This document shows positions 53,560 through 64,000 of a stretch of DNA of 64,000 nt, in pieces. Within the stretch, counting starts at the first letter, position 1. Each line of letters begins with the position of its first letter. The DNA is taken from contig NW_025408683.1 in NCBI RefSeq assembly GCF_020360975.1, positions 1,178,001 to 1,242,000 of the forward strand. The letters are read 5' to 3'. A model generated the notes under the pieces. It saw only the letters and a program-made list of their open reading frames with translations. It made no database searches and had not been told where the DNA came from. This DNA comes from Hirsutella rhossiliensis. Lineage: Eukaryota > Ascomycota > Sordariomycetes > Hypocreales > Ophiocordycipitaceae. Made by a program: the position numbers and the translations under genes.

Positions 53560-55504
53560 GCGGCGCAGGGACATGACAAGGATCCAGAAGCAAAGGCCGA
53601 CGACGATGTCAAGGCAATGGATGGGAGCACGGCATGATGCAAAACGACGGTTGGCGAGCGAGTGTGCCGCTTCTTGACCGCCTTGTCAAAAGGCGTCGAG
53701 GAAACCGGGCAGAGAGGAGACGGGCTGGTCACGCTGGCAGGCTAGCGGCGTCGTGATGGAGGGATGCTGCTCGCCAAGGTATTCACGGTGACGTGGGAAT
53801 TCAACATATTCTACAACGAGCATTGCATAGGGCGCCAATGACAAGACACGGGCATCAATCAAGGAGTGTGGTGGTGACGGAGCGAGATCGGCCGGCTTGT
53901 CAGGAGAGTCTATGCCTGTGGAGGAGGAGGCGGCTATCGACGGCGCAGGCTGGAGGGCGTTGGCTGATGAATTCCGCGCCCCACCCTCGGCCCTCGTGAC
54001 GTCGGAGCCCGTGACAAATGAGCACGTGCTCGCCGGCCGAAGCCGAAGACGGGGGAAGATGTGCTGAGAAAAGGCGGCGAGTCTGAGACAGAATCCAGAA
54101 CGACGAGAGGCACAAGGAGTTCATCGGCATACATGCAATATGTATGTCCCTGCTCTCCAAGTCTCCCGGCCCAATCGACGTCGGAACGGCGCGATCTCCC
54201 AATGGAGGCGGGGCGGCACACGGGGCTCGGGGCTCGGGACCCCAACGCACTGTGGCATGCACGCCATGCCTGACGGGGCGAGCCATGACGAGCCGAGGGG
54301 CGCACGGCGGCGGGTTTCCGCGCGGCCATGCCACGACTCGAACCAAGCGTTGCGGCAAGGGGGGCAAGGGGGGCCGAGGGTAGGGGGAGACAGATAGAGG
54401 GGGGGGGGATGGCTTCCAGCTTCTCGGCAGGCGTCGGAGCAGGACACCAAGGGCCAGCTGGGCTTGTGTCTTTGGTCCAATCGGTGGCCTTGCGGCAGGG
54501 GGCCCTTGTCGCTTGGTGCGGAGTCTACCGAAAGGGTGGTGCAGAACCGGACGCTGACGAAGAGCGAATGTTGTGTAGGTAGTTGCGGCAAGTTCTCGTG
54601 TATGGCTGACTTGAAGGAGACTCAATAGGCGGGCAATATGCTTCATAGCTTGCATTCGTGGCAACGGCAGGCTGCCCTTGCAGTTATATATCACACCGGG
54701 TCCTGTGCGGCATAGCTGTAACGGAGCAGCGCATACAAAGGATGGTGGCCAGGCGAACACAGACGCCAACTGGCCGCTGCCAAGTTCCTACGAGGCCAAC
54801 TGGAAATGACGCGGCGTGCCGTGTGGCATTGACGGAACGGCGAGTATGCAAGTGAGAGAGCAGGCATCTGGCTAGTTCCCTTGGAGGCCAGGAGAGAGAG
54901 AGAATGAGAGGGAGGGAGGGGAGGAGTGTCTGATACTTGGCACACAGAAAGGAAATGAGAGCGAGAGGTGTGACTGACGACGGGGCGTCCTTGGATAGCC
55001 GACTCGGCGGCCCGCCCGCCGGCTCCGCCCTTGACGTGGGTGCCACCGGGGCGGGCGACTCGGGGAAGCTTATAATATTTATCATTCTTGCCATTGCCCC
55101 TTTCCCCCTTTCCCCTTTATCGACGTCTGCCCGCGCTGTGCTCTCTTGGTTTCCTCTCTCCTCGCTTTTCACTCCCTCTGTGTCGTCACTCTTGGCTTTT
55201 AGTCTCTCCCATCTGCCTTGCCATTCCCATTGCTCGGCAACGGTCCCACGCACGGTCTCTGCTCCCCTGACCTTTTTGCTTCTTGTTCTCCCCCTGTCGC
55301 GGGTTTGTTGAATTGCGGGGGCCAGGGGGGTCGACGCACCGACTTGCTGCGCATCGCCAACGGCCGACGCCGGCTTTGAACGGGGCGAAGGAATCATCGG
55401 GCTCAGCAAGACACACTCAATCAAGACACTCACACTCGCACATTCATACATTGAAAGGACCATAACGAGAAAAGACCAGAAAGTACGGTAAAAGAGCAGA
55501 CGCC
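53560..55504. promoter_or_regulatory. Long intergenic region upstream of the aminotransferase
   Basis: The ECT1 3' end comes first. Short frames on both strands lack recognisable features. Close to the next gene there is an AT-rich box (CTTATAATATTTATC, 55069-55083), followed by a 200-bp C/T-rich stretch (55085-55310). This is a promoter/leader arrangement common in filamentous fungi. A nine-G run lies near 54400. Confidence 0.5.
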
Positions 55505-56919
55505 ATGGCCCCCTCCGCTGTTACCCCCCCTCAACGACACCAAAACCAACCGCAACAGGATATTGACCTGACGGCCGCCGCCCTCGAGCTCACGGAGGCC
55601 GCATCGGCCAACGGCCACGGCAACGGCCACGACCATGGCACCGGCGAGGCGCCCCTGGACGCGTCGCTGCTCACGCGGACGCTCACCATGAAGCCCCGCG
55701 CCGTGCCGGTCGACGAGGCGGCCGCCCACGCCGGCGACGAGACGGTCGCGACGGACCACATGGTGACGGCGGCGTGGCGGTCGGGAGCCGGCTGGGCGGC
55801 GCCGGAGCTCAAGCCGTACGGCCCGCTGAGCCTGATGCCGACGGCGTCGGTGCTGCACTACGCGACCGAGTGCTTCGAGGGCCTCAAGGTCTTCCGCGGC
55901 TACGACGGCCGCCTGCGCATCTTCCGCCCGGACCGCAACGCCGCCCGCATGCGCATGTCGGCCGCCCGCATCTCGCTGCCCGTCTTTGACCCGGCCCAGC
56001 TTGAGCGCCTGATGCTGGAGCTGCTCGCCGTCGACGGCCCGCGCTGGCTGCCGCGCGACCGGCCCGGCGCCTTCCTGTACCTGCGCCCGACGCTCATCGG
56101 CACCCAGCCGCAGCTCGGCGTCCAGGTCTCGCGCCAGGCGCTGCTGTACGTGATCCTGACCTTTATGCCGCGCCTCGACGCCCCCGCCGGCGGCATGCGC
56201 CTGCACACGTCGCCCGGCGACATGGTGCGCGCCTGGGTCGGCGGCTTCGGCTACGCCAAGCTCGGCGCAAACTACGGCCCTTCGCTGCTCGCCACCCAGG
56301 ACGCCCGCCGCCGCGGCTTCCACCAGATCCTGTGGCTGTACGACCCGGCCGCCACCGTCGGCGGTGGTGCGGCCGGTGCCGGCGACGGCGACTCGTCCGC
56401 CGACGAGCGCGCCGAGTGCACCGAGGCTGGCGCCAGCAACTTCTTCGTCGTCTGGCGCCGGCCCGAGGACGGCCGCCGGGAGCTGCTGACGGCGCCGCTC
56501 GACGACAAGCTCATCCTCGACGGCGTCACCCGCCGCAGCTGCCTCGACCTCGCCCGCCAGCGCCTGGCCGACGAGGACCTCGTCGTCACGGAGCGCAAGT
56601 ACACCATTGCCGAGCTGCTGTGCGCCGACGCCGAGGGCCGTATCCTCGAGGCCTTTGCCGCGGGGACCGCTGTGAGTTCCCAACCCATCCCTCGATTCGC
56701 ACAGAGGAGTCTTGGAGGAGAGAAGCACGACTGACCCGCCTCCAGTACTTCATCTGCCCCGTGTCGCTGATCCACCACCGCGACCGTGACATCCACATCC
56801 CCATCGGCCCCGGCGACGAGCTCGGCGACGTCACCGGCAAGCTCAAGCGCTGGATCGGCGACATCATGTACGGCCGCGAGGACCACCCGTGGGGGGTCGT
56901 TATTGAAGAAAAGGAGTAG
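55505..56919 (+). CDS. Branched-chain-amino-acid aminotransferase
   Basis: This PLP enzyme (fold type IV) interconverts Leu/Ile/Val and their 2-oxo acids (EC 2.6.1.42). Exon 1 is 55505-56671 and exon 2 is 56746-56919. The 74-bp intron is GTGAGT...CTCCAG with branch CTGAC, phase 0. The protein has 446 residues. Family blocks are LHYATECFEGLKVFRG, IFRPDRNAARM, FLYLRPTLIGT, the PLP lysine in GFGYAKLGANYGPSL (Lys252), EAGASNFFVVW, LILDGVTRRSCLDLAR and, in exon 2, GPGDELGDVTGKLKRWIGDIMYG. The His/Gly-rich N-terminal 70 residues do not look like a mitochondrial presequence, so a cytosolic isozyme is likely. An insertion rich in Gly/Ala/Asp follows ILWLYDPAA. Confidence 0.95.
56672..56745 (+). other. 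Intron of the branched-chain aminotransferase gene
   Basis: GTGAGTTCC...GACTGACCCGCCTCCAG. Translation through it would stop at the TGA of the branch site. Confidence 0.9.
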
Positions 56920-57463
56920 AGCCCCTGGATTTGCTTCTGCAGTCATCACTTTGCTCGACAAGGCAAGGGAGCTTGGGTGGAGCGAGGGTCTGCTCCCCCT
57001 GTTGACGAACTAGACATCATCCTTATCCCATGTAACGCCTCTTGTTTGCGCGGCGGGCGACCTTTCCTGAGTCGAGAGGGGAGTTTTGGCTAGGCGAACT
57101 AGTTTTCTTCTGTTCTTCTCTCTTTTTGTGTTTTTCTTTGATCGAAGCCTGGCCGTCTGCTTGGGACGAGGAACAAGACGATAAGCGGGCGGAGGTTTGA
57201 GAGTCCGACGACGCATTTGCACACCGGGTTTGGGTCACGAGATAGACGCCAATGTACTGACGCGAGATCGAATACCACGGAAAAAAAATTACAAGAAGAG
57301 CAAGCATCACCCGGGAAGCTGCACGCCGCTTCATCTACCGGTGACCAAATGAATGCAGGCACTATTCTGCTCTCCAAGCGCCTCCAGTAGAGCCATCCCA
57401 GGAAATGATGCATACATACGATCATGAAGTCCATGACCCGTAGCTCATGCCAGTCGAAGCCTC
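56920..57463. other. Convergent 3' intergenic region
   Basis: It lies between the aminotransferase (forward) and the small coiled-coil gene (reverse). No gene was recognised. Confidence 0.6.
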
Positions 57464-58400
57464 CTAGCCTGCCATTATGCTCTGCATCATCGTCATGGTC
57501 TCGCCCTGTATCAGCCCCCTAAATTCCTGCCGTACCGCTCGTCAGTCGTCGGCCGTCTTGTCTCCAGCCCAAGACTTACCGCATCAATCTCGTCGAGCAG
57601 CTCCTCGTTGCTTTGCACCAGCTCGTCGAGAGCCTCACTCAACAACTTGATCTCGCGTGTCAGGGCGTCGTCTAGTCCACTCTCGTCGAGCTGTGAGGCC
57701 TCGTCTTCGATTTTGCGAAGCTCCGTCCAAGCCTGGTGTTGCTCCGCGAGGCACGAGTCCCATTCTTTTTGGAGCCCCCCGAGCTGCTCCTGCGCCTTGG
57801 ACAAGATGCAGACGACTGTGGAAAGGTGAGATGCAGTCTTGGCACTGGGGAGATCTGTTCCGTGACAGAGCGTAGCAGACAACGGGCGCAAGTTTGCGTA
57901 CATGGCCCGGGCTTTCGAGGAGACGGCTGTCGATTTTCCGGACAGGGCATCAATCCGAGCGCTCAAGTCGCCGTGAGCGTGCATGATTTCTCTGGCAACA
58001 GAAGTGTAGCAGTGGAGTCCCGCTTCTGCAAAGGCCTCTACGTGTGCATGTTGGCTCAAACAACCCGAGGAGAACGACAATGACTTGGGTCAAGCATGGG
58101 AGTAAGCACACCTCTCAGCTGCGCAAGAGCGCCGCCATCAACGTCGGGATGGCTCTTGGCGTTGTTCGACTGCTGGACGACGGAGGGCATGGAGTCCAAG
58201 GCGAAACAAGCCCTGAAGCGCTGATAGACGTCGGGGTCTGGACGACAAGTGGGTGGGGAGCTTTGATCTACCCGGGCAACGAGATGGGGACTGCGGAGGC
58301 GGGCGCGCAACGTCGACGAGCTGGCTGGGTCGAGCAGAGTCGAGGAGGAATACAAGTCGCCGCCCTCGGGGGGGAGGGCGAATGCTTGCCGGTTGCTCAT
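57464..58400 (-). CDS. Small conserved coiled-coil protein, function unknown
   Basis: Three exons join in frame: 58400-58112, 58037-57580 and 57526-57464. The introns are 58038-58111 (GTGTGC...ACGTAG) and 57527-57579 (GTAAGT...CGGCAG). The product has 269 residues. The N-terminal 60 residues are Ser/Pro-rich and probably disordered. The rest is helical with coiled-coil spacing (LSKAQEQLGGLQKEWDSCL, ELRKIEDEASQLDES, LLSEALDELVQSNEELLDEI). It ends with a short exon (EFRGLIQGETMTMMQSIMAG). I do not recognise the family. Structural or complex-subunit roles are possible. An ATG a few codons upstream is an alternative start. Confidence 0.68.
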
Positions 58401-58770
58401 GGCTGCCGAAGAATGCGCGTGCATCGGACAGACAGAGTAGAGCTGTTGATGTCGAGAGAGGGGGCTGACCCTGGTGGTGGAACCTGTTGACTCGGGGCAC
58501 CGCAGAGCCCGGCCCGACCTTGCCTGGATCTTGAGGTCAGAAGCGATGGGAAGGGAGGAGGAGGAAGTTGGAGAGAATTGGAGAGAGTTGAGGTCGAAGA
58601 AGGATGAATAAAGGGCCGAAGGGGAATTCATCAGGAAATGTGCCGTGTGGCCGAGGTGGGCGTAATTGCGCAAGGAAGGCGCGGATCGATAGCGACTGAC
58701 GGCCAAGGGCAGACAGCTGGACGAGGCTGACGGCTCGCGACCTCGCCACACTCGGCCCCGGTAGCCCGCA
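58401..58770. promoter_or_regulatory. Upstream region of the coiled-coil gene
   Basis: The frame remains open upstream of 58400 but shows no protein-like features. The coding strand is rich in CTCTCC tracts typical of fungal leaders. Confidence 0.4.
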
Positions 58771-59013
58771 TTGTCAAGCTGGGTTGATCAGAATTATGTA
58801 ACAGACAAGCTTGAGTTACTAGAGCTTCAAGAGGCTCTTTGGGTTGCTTGGGGAGCCGATCCGAAAGACTTCCTTGGGAGATTAGCTCGTGGCATGCCAG
58901 ACAGACTTCACGATGTAGTTGGGAGTGGTAATTACCTAGGAACCGGTAGGCAGGCAGCAGATAAAATGGTAGGAGAGTATAGATACAATTTCCTTGGTCG
59001 AGAATGCCAGTAA
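58771..59013 (+). pseudogene. Tc1/mariner-like transposase C-terminal relic
   Basis: A short forward frame reads LQEALWVAWGADPKDFLGRL then ARGMPDRLHDVVGSG. This resembles the conserved tail of Tc1-family transposases (LQEAW...IP...I..LV.SMPxRL.AVI...G). No upstream catalytic domain, terminal repeats or TA duplication were found. Composition is more AT than the neighbouring genes and is not RIP-depleted. Confidence 0.45.
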
Positions 59014-59175
59014 TAACATGTTACTCTACTATTCCATCACTTGTGGGGCTTGTACAGTATCTGCAGCGCCTTTGTGATCCTAGTGGACTGTAATAGCCCC
59101 CCATCCATAAGTAGGGGAGGTATGGTCGGCTTGTCCACATACTAATGTACTCGCATTGGCCACATCCTCGTCGAC

Positions 59176-59901
59176 ATGTTGCAAGCAGCGCCCAGGGGCC
59201 CCGAAATCCAGGCCGACGGCACCCACGCCTCGGCTGCCAGCAACGTCGCGCTGGCTCGCAACGACGGCAAGCGGCATCTCCTGCTCGCCGCCTCGGGCTC
59301 TGTCGCCACCATCAAGATTATGCAGATCGTCAACGGGCTCGCGTCCCACGGCGCCCTGTCCATCCGCATCATCCTCACAGGCGCCGCCGAGCACTTCCTG
59401 GGCGGACAGGCGCCCGAGCAGCCATCGTTGGCCGAGGTGCGGCGGCTGCCCAACGTCGACGGCATCTACACCGACGCAGCCGAGTGGACGCGGCCGTGGA
59501 CCCGGGGCGCGCCCATCCTGCACATCGAGATGCGGCGATGGGCCGACGTGCTCGTCATCAGCCCGCTGAGCGCAAACACAATGGCCAAGATGGCGGCCGG
59601 CATCTGTGACAACCTGCTACTGTCCGTGGTGCGGGCGTGGGACACCGACGGGGCCATCGACGGCGAGCGCAAGAAGATTGTCGTGGCGCCAGCTATGAAC
59701 ACAGCCATGTGGCGCCACCCTGCCACCGCGAGGAACCTGCGCACGCTCGACGACGACTGGGGCGGCGACGAGGGGTGGATCGAGGTGCTGCGGCCCGTGT
59801 CCAAGACGCTCGCGTGCAATGACGTGGGCGACGGCGCCATGGTTAGCTGGGAGGAGATTGTCGCCGTGACCGAGGCGAGGCTAGGGCTTCGAAAGGCTTG
59901 A
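59176..59901 (+). CDS. Phosphopantothenoylcysteine decarboxylase (Hal3-like flavoprotein)
   Basis: This FMN enzyme converts 4'-phospho-N-pantothenoylcysteine to 4'-phosphopantetheine in CoA synthesis (EC 4.1.1.36). It is a single exon of 241 residues. The sequence opens with a variable leader, then HLLLAASGSVATIKIM (FMN-binding fold). The active-site His is in ILHIEMRRWADVLV (His116). SPLSANTMAKMAAGICDNLL follows, then the PAMNT motif (APAMNTAMW, Asn175) and the catalytic Cys in LACNDVGDGAM (Cys214). All three catalytic residues are present, so it should be an active decarboxylase. Fungal Hal3-type regulators of phosphatases are longer, which argues against that role. Confidence 0.92.
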   Translation: MLQAAPRGPEIQADGTHASAASNVALARNDGKRHLLLAASGSVATIKIMQIVNGLASHGALSIRIILTGAAEHFLGGQAPEQPSLAEVRRLPNVDGIYTDAAEWTRPWTRGAPILHIEMRRWADVLVISPLSANTMAKMAAGICDNLLLSVVRAWDTDGAIDGERKKIVVAPAMNTAMWRHPATARNLRTLDDDWGGDEGWIEVLRPVSKTLACNDVGDGAMVSWEEIVAVTEARLGLRKA

Positions 59902-60549
59902 TTGAGAGAGCCGGCAGGCTTTCTTAGAGATCAAGGACCCGACGCGTATCCTGCCAGCGAATACAATATGGAGGCCAACGTGCAGCAGAAAAGGTCCCAT
60001 TCTGCAAGGTGAATCACGGCTTGCAAGGGCCTAATAAGAGTCACAGACGACGTGAAGTGGATGCTAAAGATAACGTATAGCCTAGGCCGTTTCCCCAGAA
60101 GGGCAAAGCCGAAAGATGATGCCGCCAGCCCCTGATTGCTTTCATCAAGAAATCCCCCCCCCTGGACTACTATACCCTGCTAATGCAGTTTCACCGCTCT
60201 AGAAGGTAAATCAAGGCTTACAAGGGTCTCAGAGTCCCAGGCAGCATGAAGTGGATGCTAAAGATAATGTGTAGCCTATATCGAGTGACTGTCTTGAACT
60301 GTCCGGTTTGGTTCCGTGTCGTTCCGTCGTTAGACATCATGAGCACGTATTGGCTCGCTGCCCTTGAATACCCACGCTTGCCGCATCAGCAAGTCAGGTA
60401 CGGAGTACCGAGGATTGGTCAGCACGATATTACATCACCCAACAAGAGCTCCCGGATTCATCATCGGCCATTTGCACCGAGTCTTTTTTCTGCCGCGGAA
60501 TTAAACGCTCTCGAACCGCACCAACAGGCGCTGTCCACTGCTGAGAACC
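59902..60549. other. Intergenic region with a degenerate ~78-bp direct repeat
   Basis: Two related copies occur at about 60006-60085 and 60205-60282. They share GTGAATCACGGCTTGCAAGGG / GTAAATCAAGGCTTACAAGGG-type starts and GAAGTGGATGCTAAAGATAA. The differences include several G-to-A changes. The GRX5 promoter lies at the right end. No gene was recognised. Confidence 0.65.
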
Positions 60550-61088
60550 ATGTTTGCCCGAACTGCCGCTTCAGTGCGTCGTCCCTCCAAAGCCCGCAAG
60601 AGCTTCGTCGTCGCTGACTCGATCGATGAACCCAGAACCTGCTACGGCAGGTCGCACGCCCGCCACCGCTGGCCGCCTCGACCCTCCGAGCGCGCCTCGC
60701 GCCCCCGATGCTCTTCCAGACGCGCTTGCTGTCCGACCAGACGCGCTCCGCCATCGGTAAGGCCGTCGCATCGGCGCCCGTGGTGCTCTTCATGAAGGGG
60801 ACCCCCGAGATGCCCCAGTGTGGCTTCTCCCGCGGCGTCATCCAGATTCTCGGCTTGCAGGGCGTCAACCCACAAAAATTTGCCGCCTTCAATGTTCTCG
60901 AGGACCCGGAGCTGCGGCAGGGCATCAAAGAGTTTTCCGACTGGCCAACGATTCCCCAGCTCTACGTGCAACAAGAATTCATTGGCGGCGCAGACATTGT
61001 CCAGAGTCTGTTCAAGAGTGGCGAGCTTGCCAAAATGTTTGAGGACAAGGGGCTTCTGGTGTCTGGGGAAGAGGAGCAACAGAAATAA
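60550..61088 (+). CDS. GRX5: Monothiol glutaredoxin, mitochondrial (Grx5 type)
   Basis: The protein carries and transfers [2Fe-2S] clusters in mitochondrial Fe-S assembly. Exon 1 (60550-60573) encodes only MFARTAAS. A 77-bp intron (GTGCGTCG...TACGGCAG) is followed by exon 2 (60651-61088), giving 153 residues. The N-terminal 35 residues are Arg/Ala-rich without acids, a mitochondrial presequence. The domain then reads VVLFMKGTPEMPQCGFSRGVIQ, with the monothiol CGFS site (Cys65), followed by FSDWPTIPQLYVQQEFIGGADIV with the cis-Pro TIPQLY and the GG glutathione-binding motif. The C-terminus is acidic (SGEEEQQK). Without the intron the start frame does not reach the domain. Confidence 0.94.
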
Positions 61089-61321
61089 ACGACGAGCGCC
61101 GGCCGACAGATGTGTGGTGGCCAGGGCCGAGAGCAGGCCCTTGCTTCGTGTACGATGACATGACCAGCATGGGAAGGGAAGGATGTACAAACAGGGTGCG
61201 ATACAATACCGCATGGGTCTGTCTTGACATGTGCTCGTCGACACTTGGCTAGGGGAGGGTTCTGACAGCCCATTGCTTGACACAACAGTCGATCACCTTG
61301 CCGTCTTCTTGTCCAACCACC
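61089..61321. other. Convergent 3' intergenic region
   Basis: This short spacer lies between GRX5 and the gamma-glutamyltransferase gene. Nothing was recognised. Confidence 0.6.
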
Positions 61322-63431
61322 TCACGCCGGATATGCGGCCCCGTCAGCTCTCATGTCGCTTCCCGCCGACCATACGGGCGTGCCGTCTGCCAGATCGACG
61401 GCGTACCGGATGATCTGGCCCCGTCCAAACAGCCCCCTGTGCGCACCGTCGACTACCACTACCTTGTGGCCCAGTTTCTTGAGCCCTTGGACGGTGGCCT
61501 CCGGCATGCCCTCCTCCACGTTGACCGTCCACTCGGTCCCTCCCAGGCCGTCGACCGGTGTGTCGGCGACGATGCACACCCTCGGCGCGTCAAGCGCCTG
61601 CTGCGGGTTGAGGCCGCCGACGAGCTGGCCCAGCAGCACTTGGACATGGCCCTGGGGCTGCATGAAGCCGCCCATGACGCCAAAGGTCGAGTGCAGCGAC
61701 CCGTCGGCCAGGTTGGTCACCATTCCGGGAATGATGGTGTGGTAGGGCCGCTTGCGAGGCGCGAGCCGGTTCGGGTGCCGGCTGTCGAGGGAGAAATTTG
61801 CGCCGCGGTTCTGCAGCGTGAAGCCGCACCCGCGCGGGATGATGCCCGTGCCGAAGCCGGCGTAGTTGGAGTTGATGAAGGACGCGGCGTTGCCCGCGGC
61901 ATCCGTCACCGAAAAGTAGACGGTATCGCTGCTCCGAAGCGCCGGCGACGTAAAGGCTGGCGGGTCGCCGTGGCTGAGCTTGGCCGCCGTCCGGGACGGT
62001 TCGAAGAGGCGGGCGCGCTCGGCGAGGTACGATTCGGAGATGAGGCCTGCGCTGGGCACGTCGACAACATCCGGATCCGTCACGAACCAGTAGCCGTCGG
62101 CAAAGGCCAGACGGAGGGCTTCTATGATGGCGTGGAGGTAGGGGGCCGAGTTGAAGTCAGAGGGCCCAAAGGTCGGGATCGCGCCTTGCTTCTCGAGTTC
62201 CTGGATGATGCCCAACGCCATGAGGGCGACGATGCCCTGCCCGTTGGGCGGGTGCTCCCACAGCTCGACTCCCTTGTCCTCCCCGAGCCCCTGGCCGCGG
62301 AACTTGAGCGAGATGGGCTCCGTCGGCTGGGTGCCCGTGTCGAGATGGTAGGCGAGGTCGTCGAGCTCCAGGCGGCCGCCGAGATCCTGCACCACCTTGA
62401 CGAGCTCCTCGGCGATGCGGCCTGTATAGAAGCCTCGCTTGCCCTCGGCGGCCAGGGTGCGGAACGTCTTAGCCAGCGTCGGGTTCTTCATCACCTCGCC
62501 GGCACGCGGTGCGCGGACGCCGTCGTCTGCGGCCGGGTCCTTTTTGAGCATCTCGGCAAAGTTGGGCGAGGCTTTGCGGAGGAACGACTCGGAAGCAGTC
62601 CACTGCATCATTCTTTGTCAGTGATGGAGCTGCCCCAGTGCCACCTCACTCGTGGTCCTTTCACAGAGATTGACGAGGTCAGGGCTAGAGGCGCACGTAC
62701 GTAGTTACCCATCACCTCGGAGACAGGGAATCCCCTCTCGCCAAGTTGGATGGCCGGGTCCAGGATGGCGGCCATGTCGAGCTTGCCGCTGCCGAAAAGC
62801 TCGACCGTGTCGACCCAGCCAGCCGCGGCGCCGGGGACGGTGACGGCGTGGGCGCTGTGGGGGGGGATCTCGCCGACAGTGCCGTCTGGGATGCCGAGAT
62901 CCCGGCGGATCGTGTCGAGGGTGTACTTGGCCCCGGCGCGGCCCGAGCCGTTCAAGGCCTTGACCTGCTTGCTGGCGGCGTCCCAGAAGAGGACGAACAT
63001 GTCGCCGCCGATGCCTGTGGAGCCGGGCTCCGTCATGTTGAGACCGGCGACTGCGACGTCATGATACCGTTAGCCAGGGTCCCTTTCCCCATCCTCCTTG
63101 GAGTCATGAGCGCATCAAGGGAGCCGTTTCCGAACAGTCGTCGGTTGAAACGTACCAACCGCGACGGCTGCATCCTGCGACACGGCGTGCGCGAGATTCA
63201 TGTCAGCACTTTGTCAAGGCGTTGGAAGGAAGAGGAGGAGAGGCTACGGACAGCGGCGTTCCCCCCGGCGCGCAACACATCGAGGCCGCACTTTGCCGCG
63301 AGGGGCTGTGTGCAGGCGACGATGCCGTCGGTGCTGTGCACGACGCTGCGCCGCGACGGGAAGCGGATCGTCAGGGGTGACGGGGGGGGCGACGGGGCCC
63401 GGCGGAGGGACGGGGAGCTGGGCCGCGGCAT
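61322..63431 (-). CDS. Gamma-glutamyltransferase family protein (YwrD-like N-terminal nucleophile hydrolase)
   Basis: The family cleaves gamma-glutamyl bonds such as those in glutathione after self-processing into two subunits. Four exons join in frame: 63431-63252, 63174-63156 (19 nt), 63050-62701 and 62602-61322. The product has 609 residues. Conserved parts are VVHSTDGIVACTQPLA, LRAGGNAADAAVAV (across the microexon), NMTEPGSTGIGGDMFVLFWD, VPGAAAGWVDTV, ELWEHPPNGQGIVAL and the processing site SSDTVYFSVTDAAGNAASFI with nucleophile Thr410. FGTGIIPRGCGFTLQNRG and KRPYHTIIPGM follow. The pattern fits the bacterial-type YwrD branch rather than classical secreted GGT, and no signal peptide is seen. 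The ATG at 63431 is chosen because the upstream frame lacks conserved features. Confidence 0.9.
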
Positions 63432-64000
63432 GCTCGAGGTTGGCGAAGCCGAGCGGTTCCGGCGCGTGCTGCGCTTGTATGAATTCTTTGCGCGCCGAAG
63501 ATTTTGATGATGTTGCTGGTGATGTACTGAAGCAGGAAAGCGTAGAACAGGCCCTGAGGTGAGAGTATGGGCGGGCAAAGAGACAAGTTATGACGAGGGA
63601 GGAGAAGAAAAGTATCACGAGCACCGAAGTGTACGGCAAGCGGCCCTCAAACTATCCACGGACATATGATGGCACCCGCCCACCACATGCATCAAGTAGG
63701 TACAGTAGTAGGTAATGAGCCCTGCACTCCATGCAATAAGCCTCGGCAACGGATTCGCCCGTCCAACCGGCGGGGGAAGAAGCCCATGCGTGAGGCGGGA
63801 TGCGGGGCGATGTCCGTGACTTCGCCGGACACCGGAAGCCGAACTTGGGCCGGCAAAAGTCAGGTGGCGAATGTGACAGGTCAGGGTCTCTTTGGGGTAT
63901 CAATATCCTACGGCCGTCGAATGTAAAGCCAGGAGCTGATGGAGACTCTGAACGTGCATCAAGACGCAGCTTTGGACCGGTAGTCGTGCGGCCAGACACG
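63432..64000. promoter_or_regulatory. Upstream region of the gamma-glutamyltransferase gene, to the window edge
   Basis: The first 150 bp hold the presumed promoter/leader on the reverse strand. A reverse-strand frame at 63999-63652 has no recognised domain. Confidence 0.4.

Noticed and set aside
53900..55463. Overlapping reverse-strand frames upstream of the aminotransferase
   Set aside because: They are low-complexity translations over C/T-rich promoter sequence, without domains or matching introns.
55430..56728. Reverse-strand open frame of 432 codons over the aminotransferase
   Set aside because: It is antisense shadow caused by high third-position GC. No motifs are seen and the forward frame has all the BCAT blocks.
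61277..62704. Forward open frame of 475 codons opposite the gamma-glutamyltransferase gene
   Set aside because: It is antisense shadow. The reverse strand encodes conserved GGT motifs through the whole span.

Overview
This window looks like a filamentous ascomycete (Pezizomycotina, probably Sordariomycetes). The genes are GC-rich and carry short introns (46-105 bp) with GTAAGT/GTGCGT-type donors and CTGAC-like branch points. The DNA between them holds fungal transposon families that have been heavily mutated by repeat-induced point mutation (RIP). I cannot name the genus.

Layout. (1) 1-3356: sparse left flank with a probable hAT transposase tail at the edge, a weak two-exon gene model and a small secreted cysteine-containing protein. 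(2) 3357-7675: a cluster of three TA-inserting elements: a 2.2-kb Fot/pogo transposon, a 1.5-kb Tc1-like transposon and a 282-bp MITE. (3) 7745-8270: the N-terminal remnant of a BCS1-like AAA-ATPase, cut off at the transposon cluster. (4) 8271-42480: a large AT-shifted island almost devoid of CpA and TpG. In order it contains a 2.8-kb inverted repeat, a PIF1/Helitron helicase relic, an unidentified block, a reverse-strand LINE (endonuclease, RT, RNase H), a second Helitron (Rep plus PIF1) split by a young Ty3/gypsy chromovirus, a reverse-strand DUF3435 tyrosine-recombinase relic, and an unidentified block. (5) 42480-47190: a transition zone with a decaying SRPK-like kinase. (6) 47189-63431: ordinary housekeeping genes: mitochondrial release factor 1, a conserved hypothetical protein, ethanolamine-phosphate cytidylyltransferase, a branched-chain aminotransferase, a small conserved protein, phosphopantothenoylcysteine decarboxylase, monothiol glutaredoxin 5 and a gamma-glutamyltransferase.

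The housekeeping genes do not form one pathway. They cover mitochondrial translation and Fe-S assembly (MRF1, GRX5), phospholipid and CoA synthesis (ECT1, PPCDC), and amino acid and glutathione metabolism (BAT, GGT).

The most striking feature is the contrast inside the island. Long stretches have had essentially every CA/TG converted to TA while CG is kept, which turns His into Tyr, Gln/Trp into stop, and catalytic Asp/Glu into Asn/Lys. In the middle sits an unmutated 6.1-kb chromovirus with two identical 257-bp LTRs, a 5-bp target duplication, a chromodomain and a self-priming type primer-binding site. Its internal reading frames are nevertheless broken by frameshifts. The element history can be read as nested layers: DNA transposons, Helitrons and LINE first; RIP; then the chromovirus.
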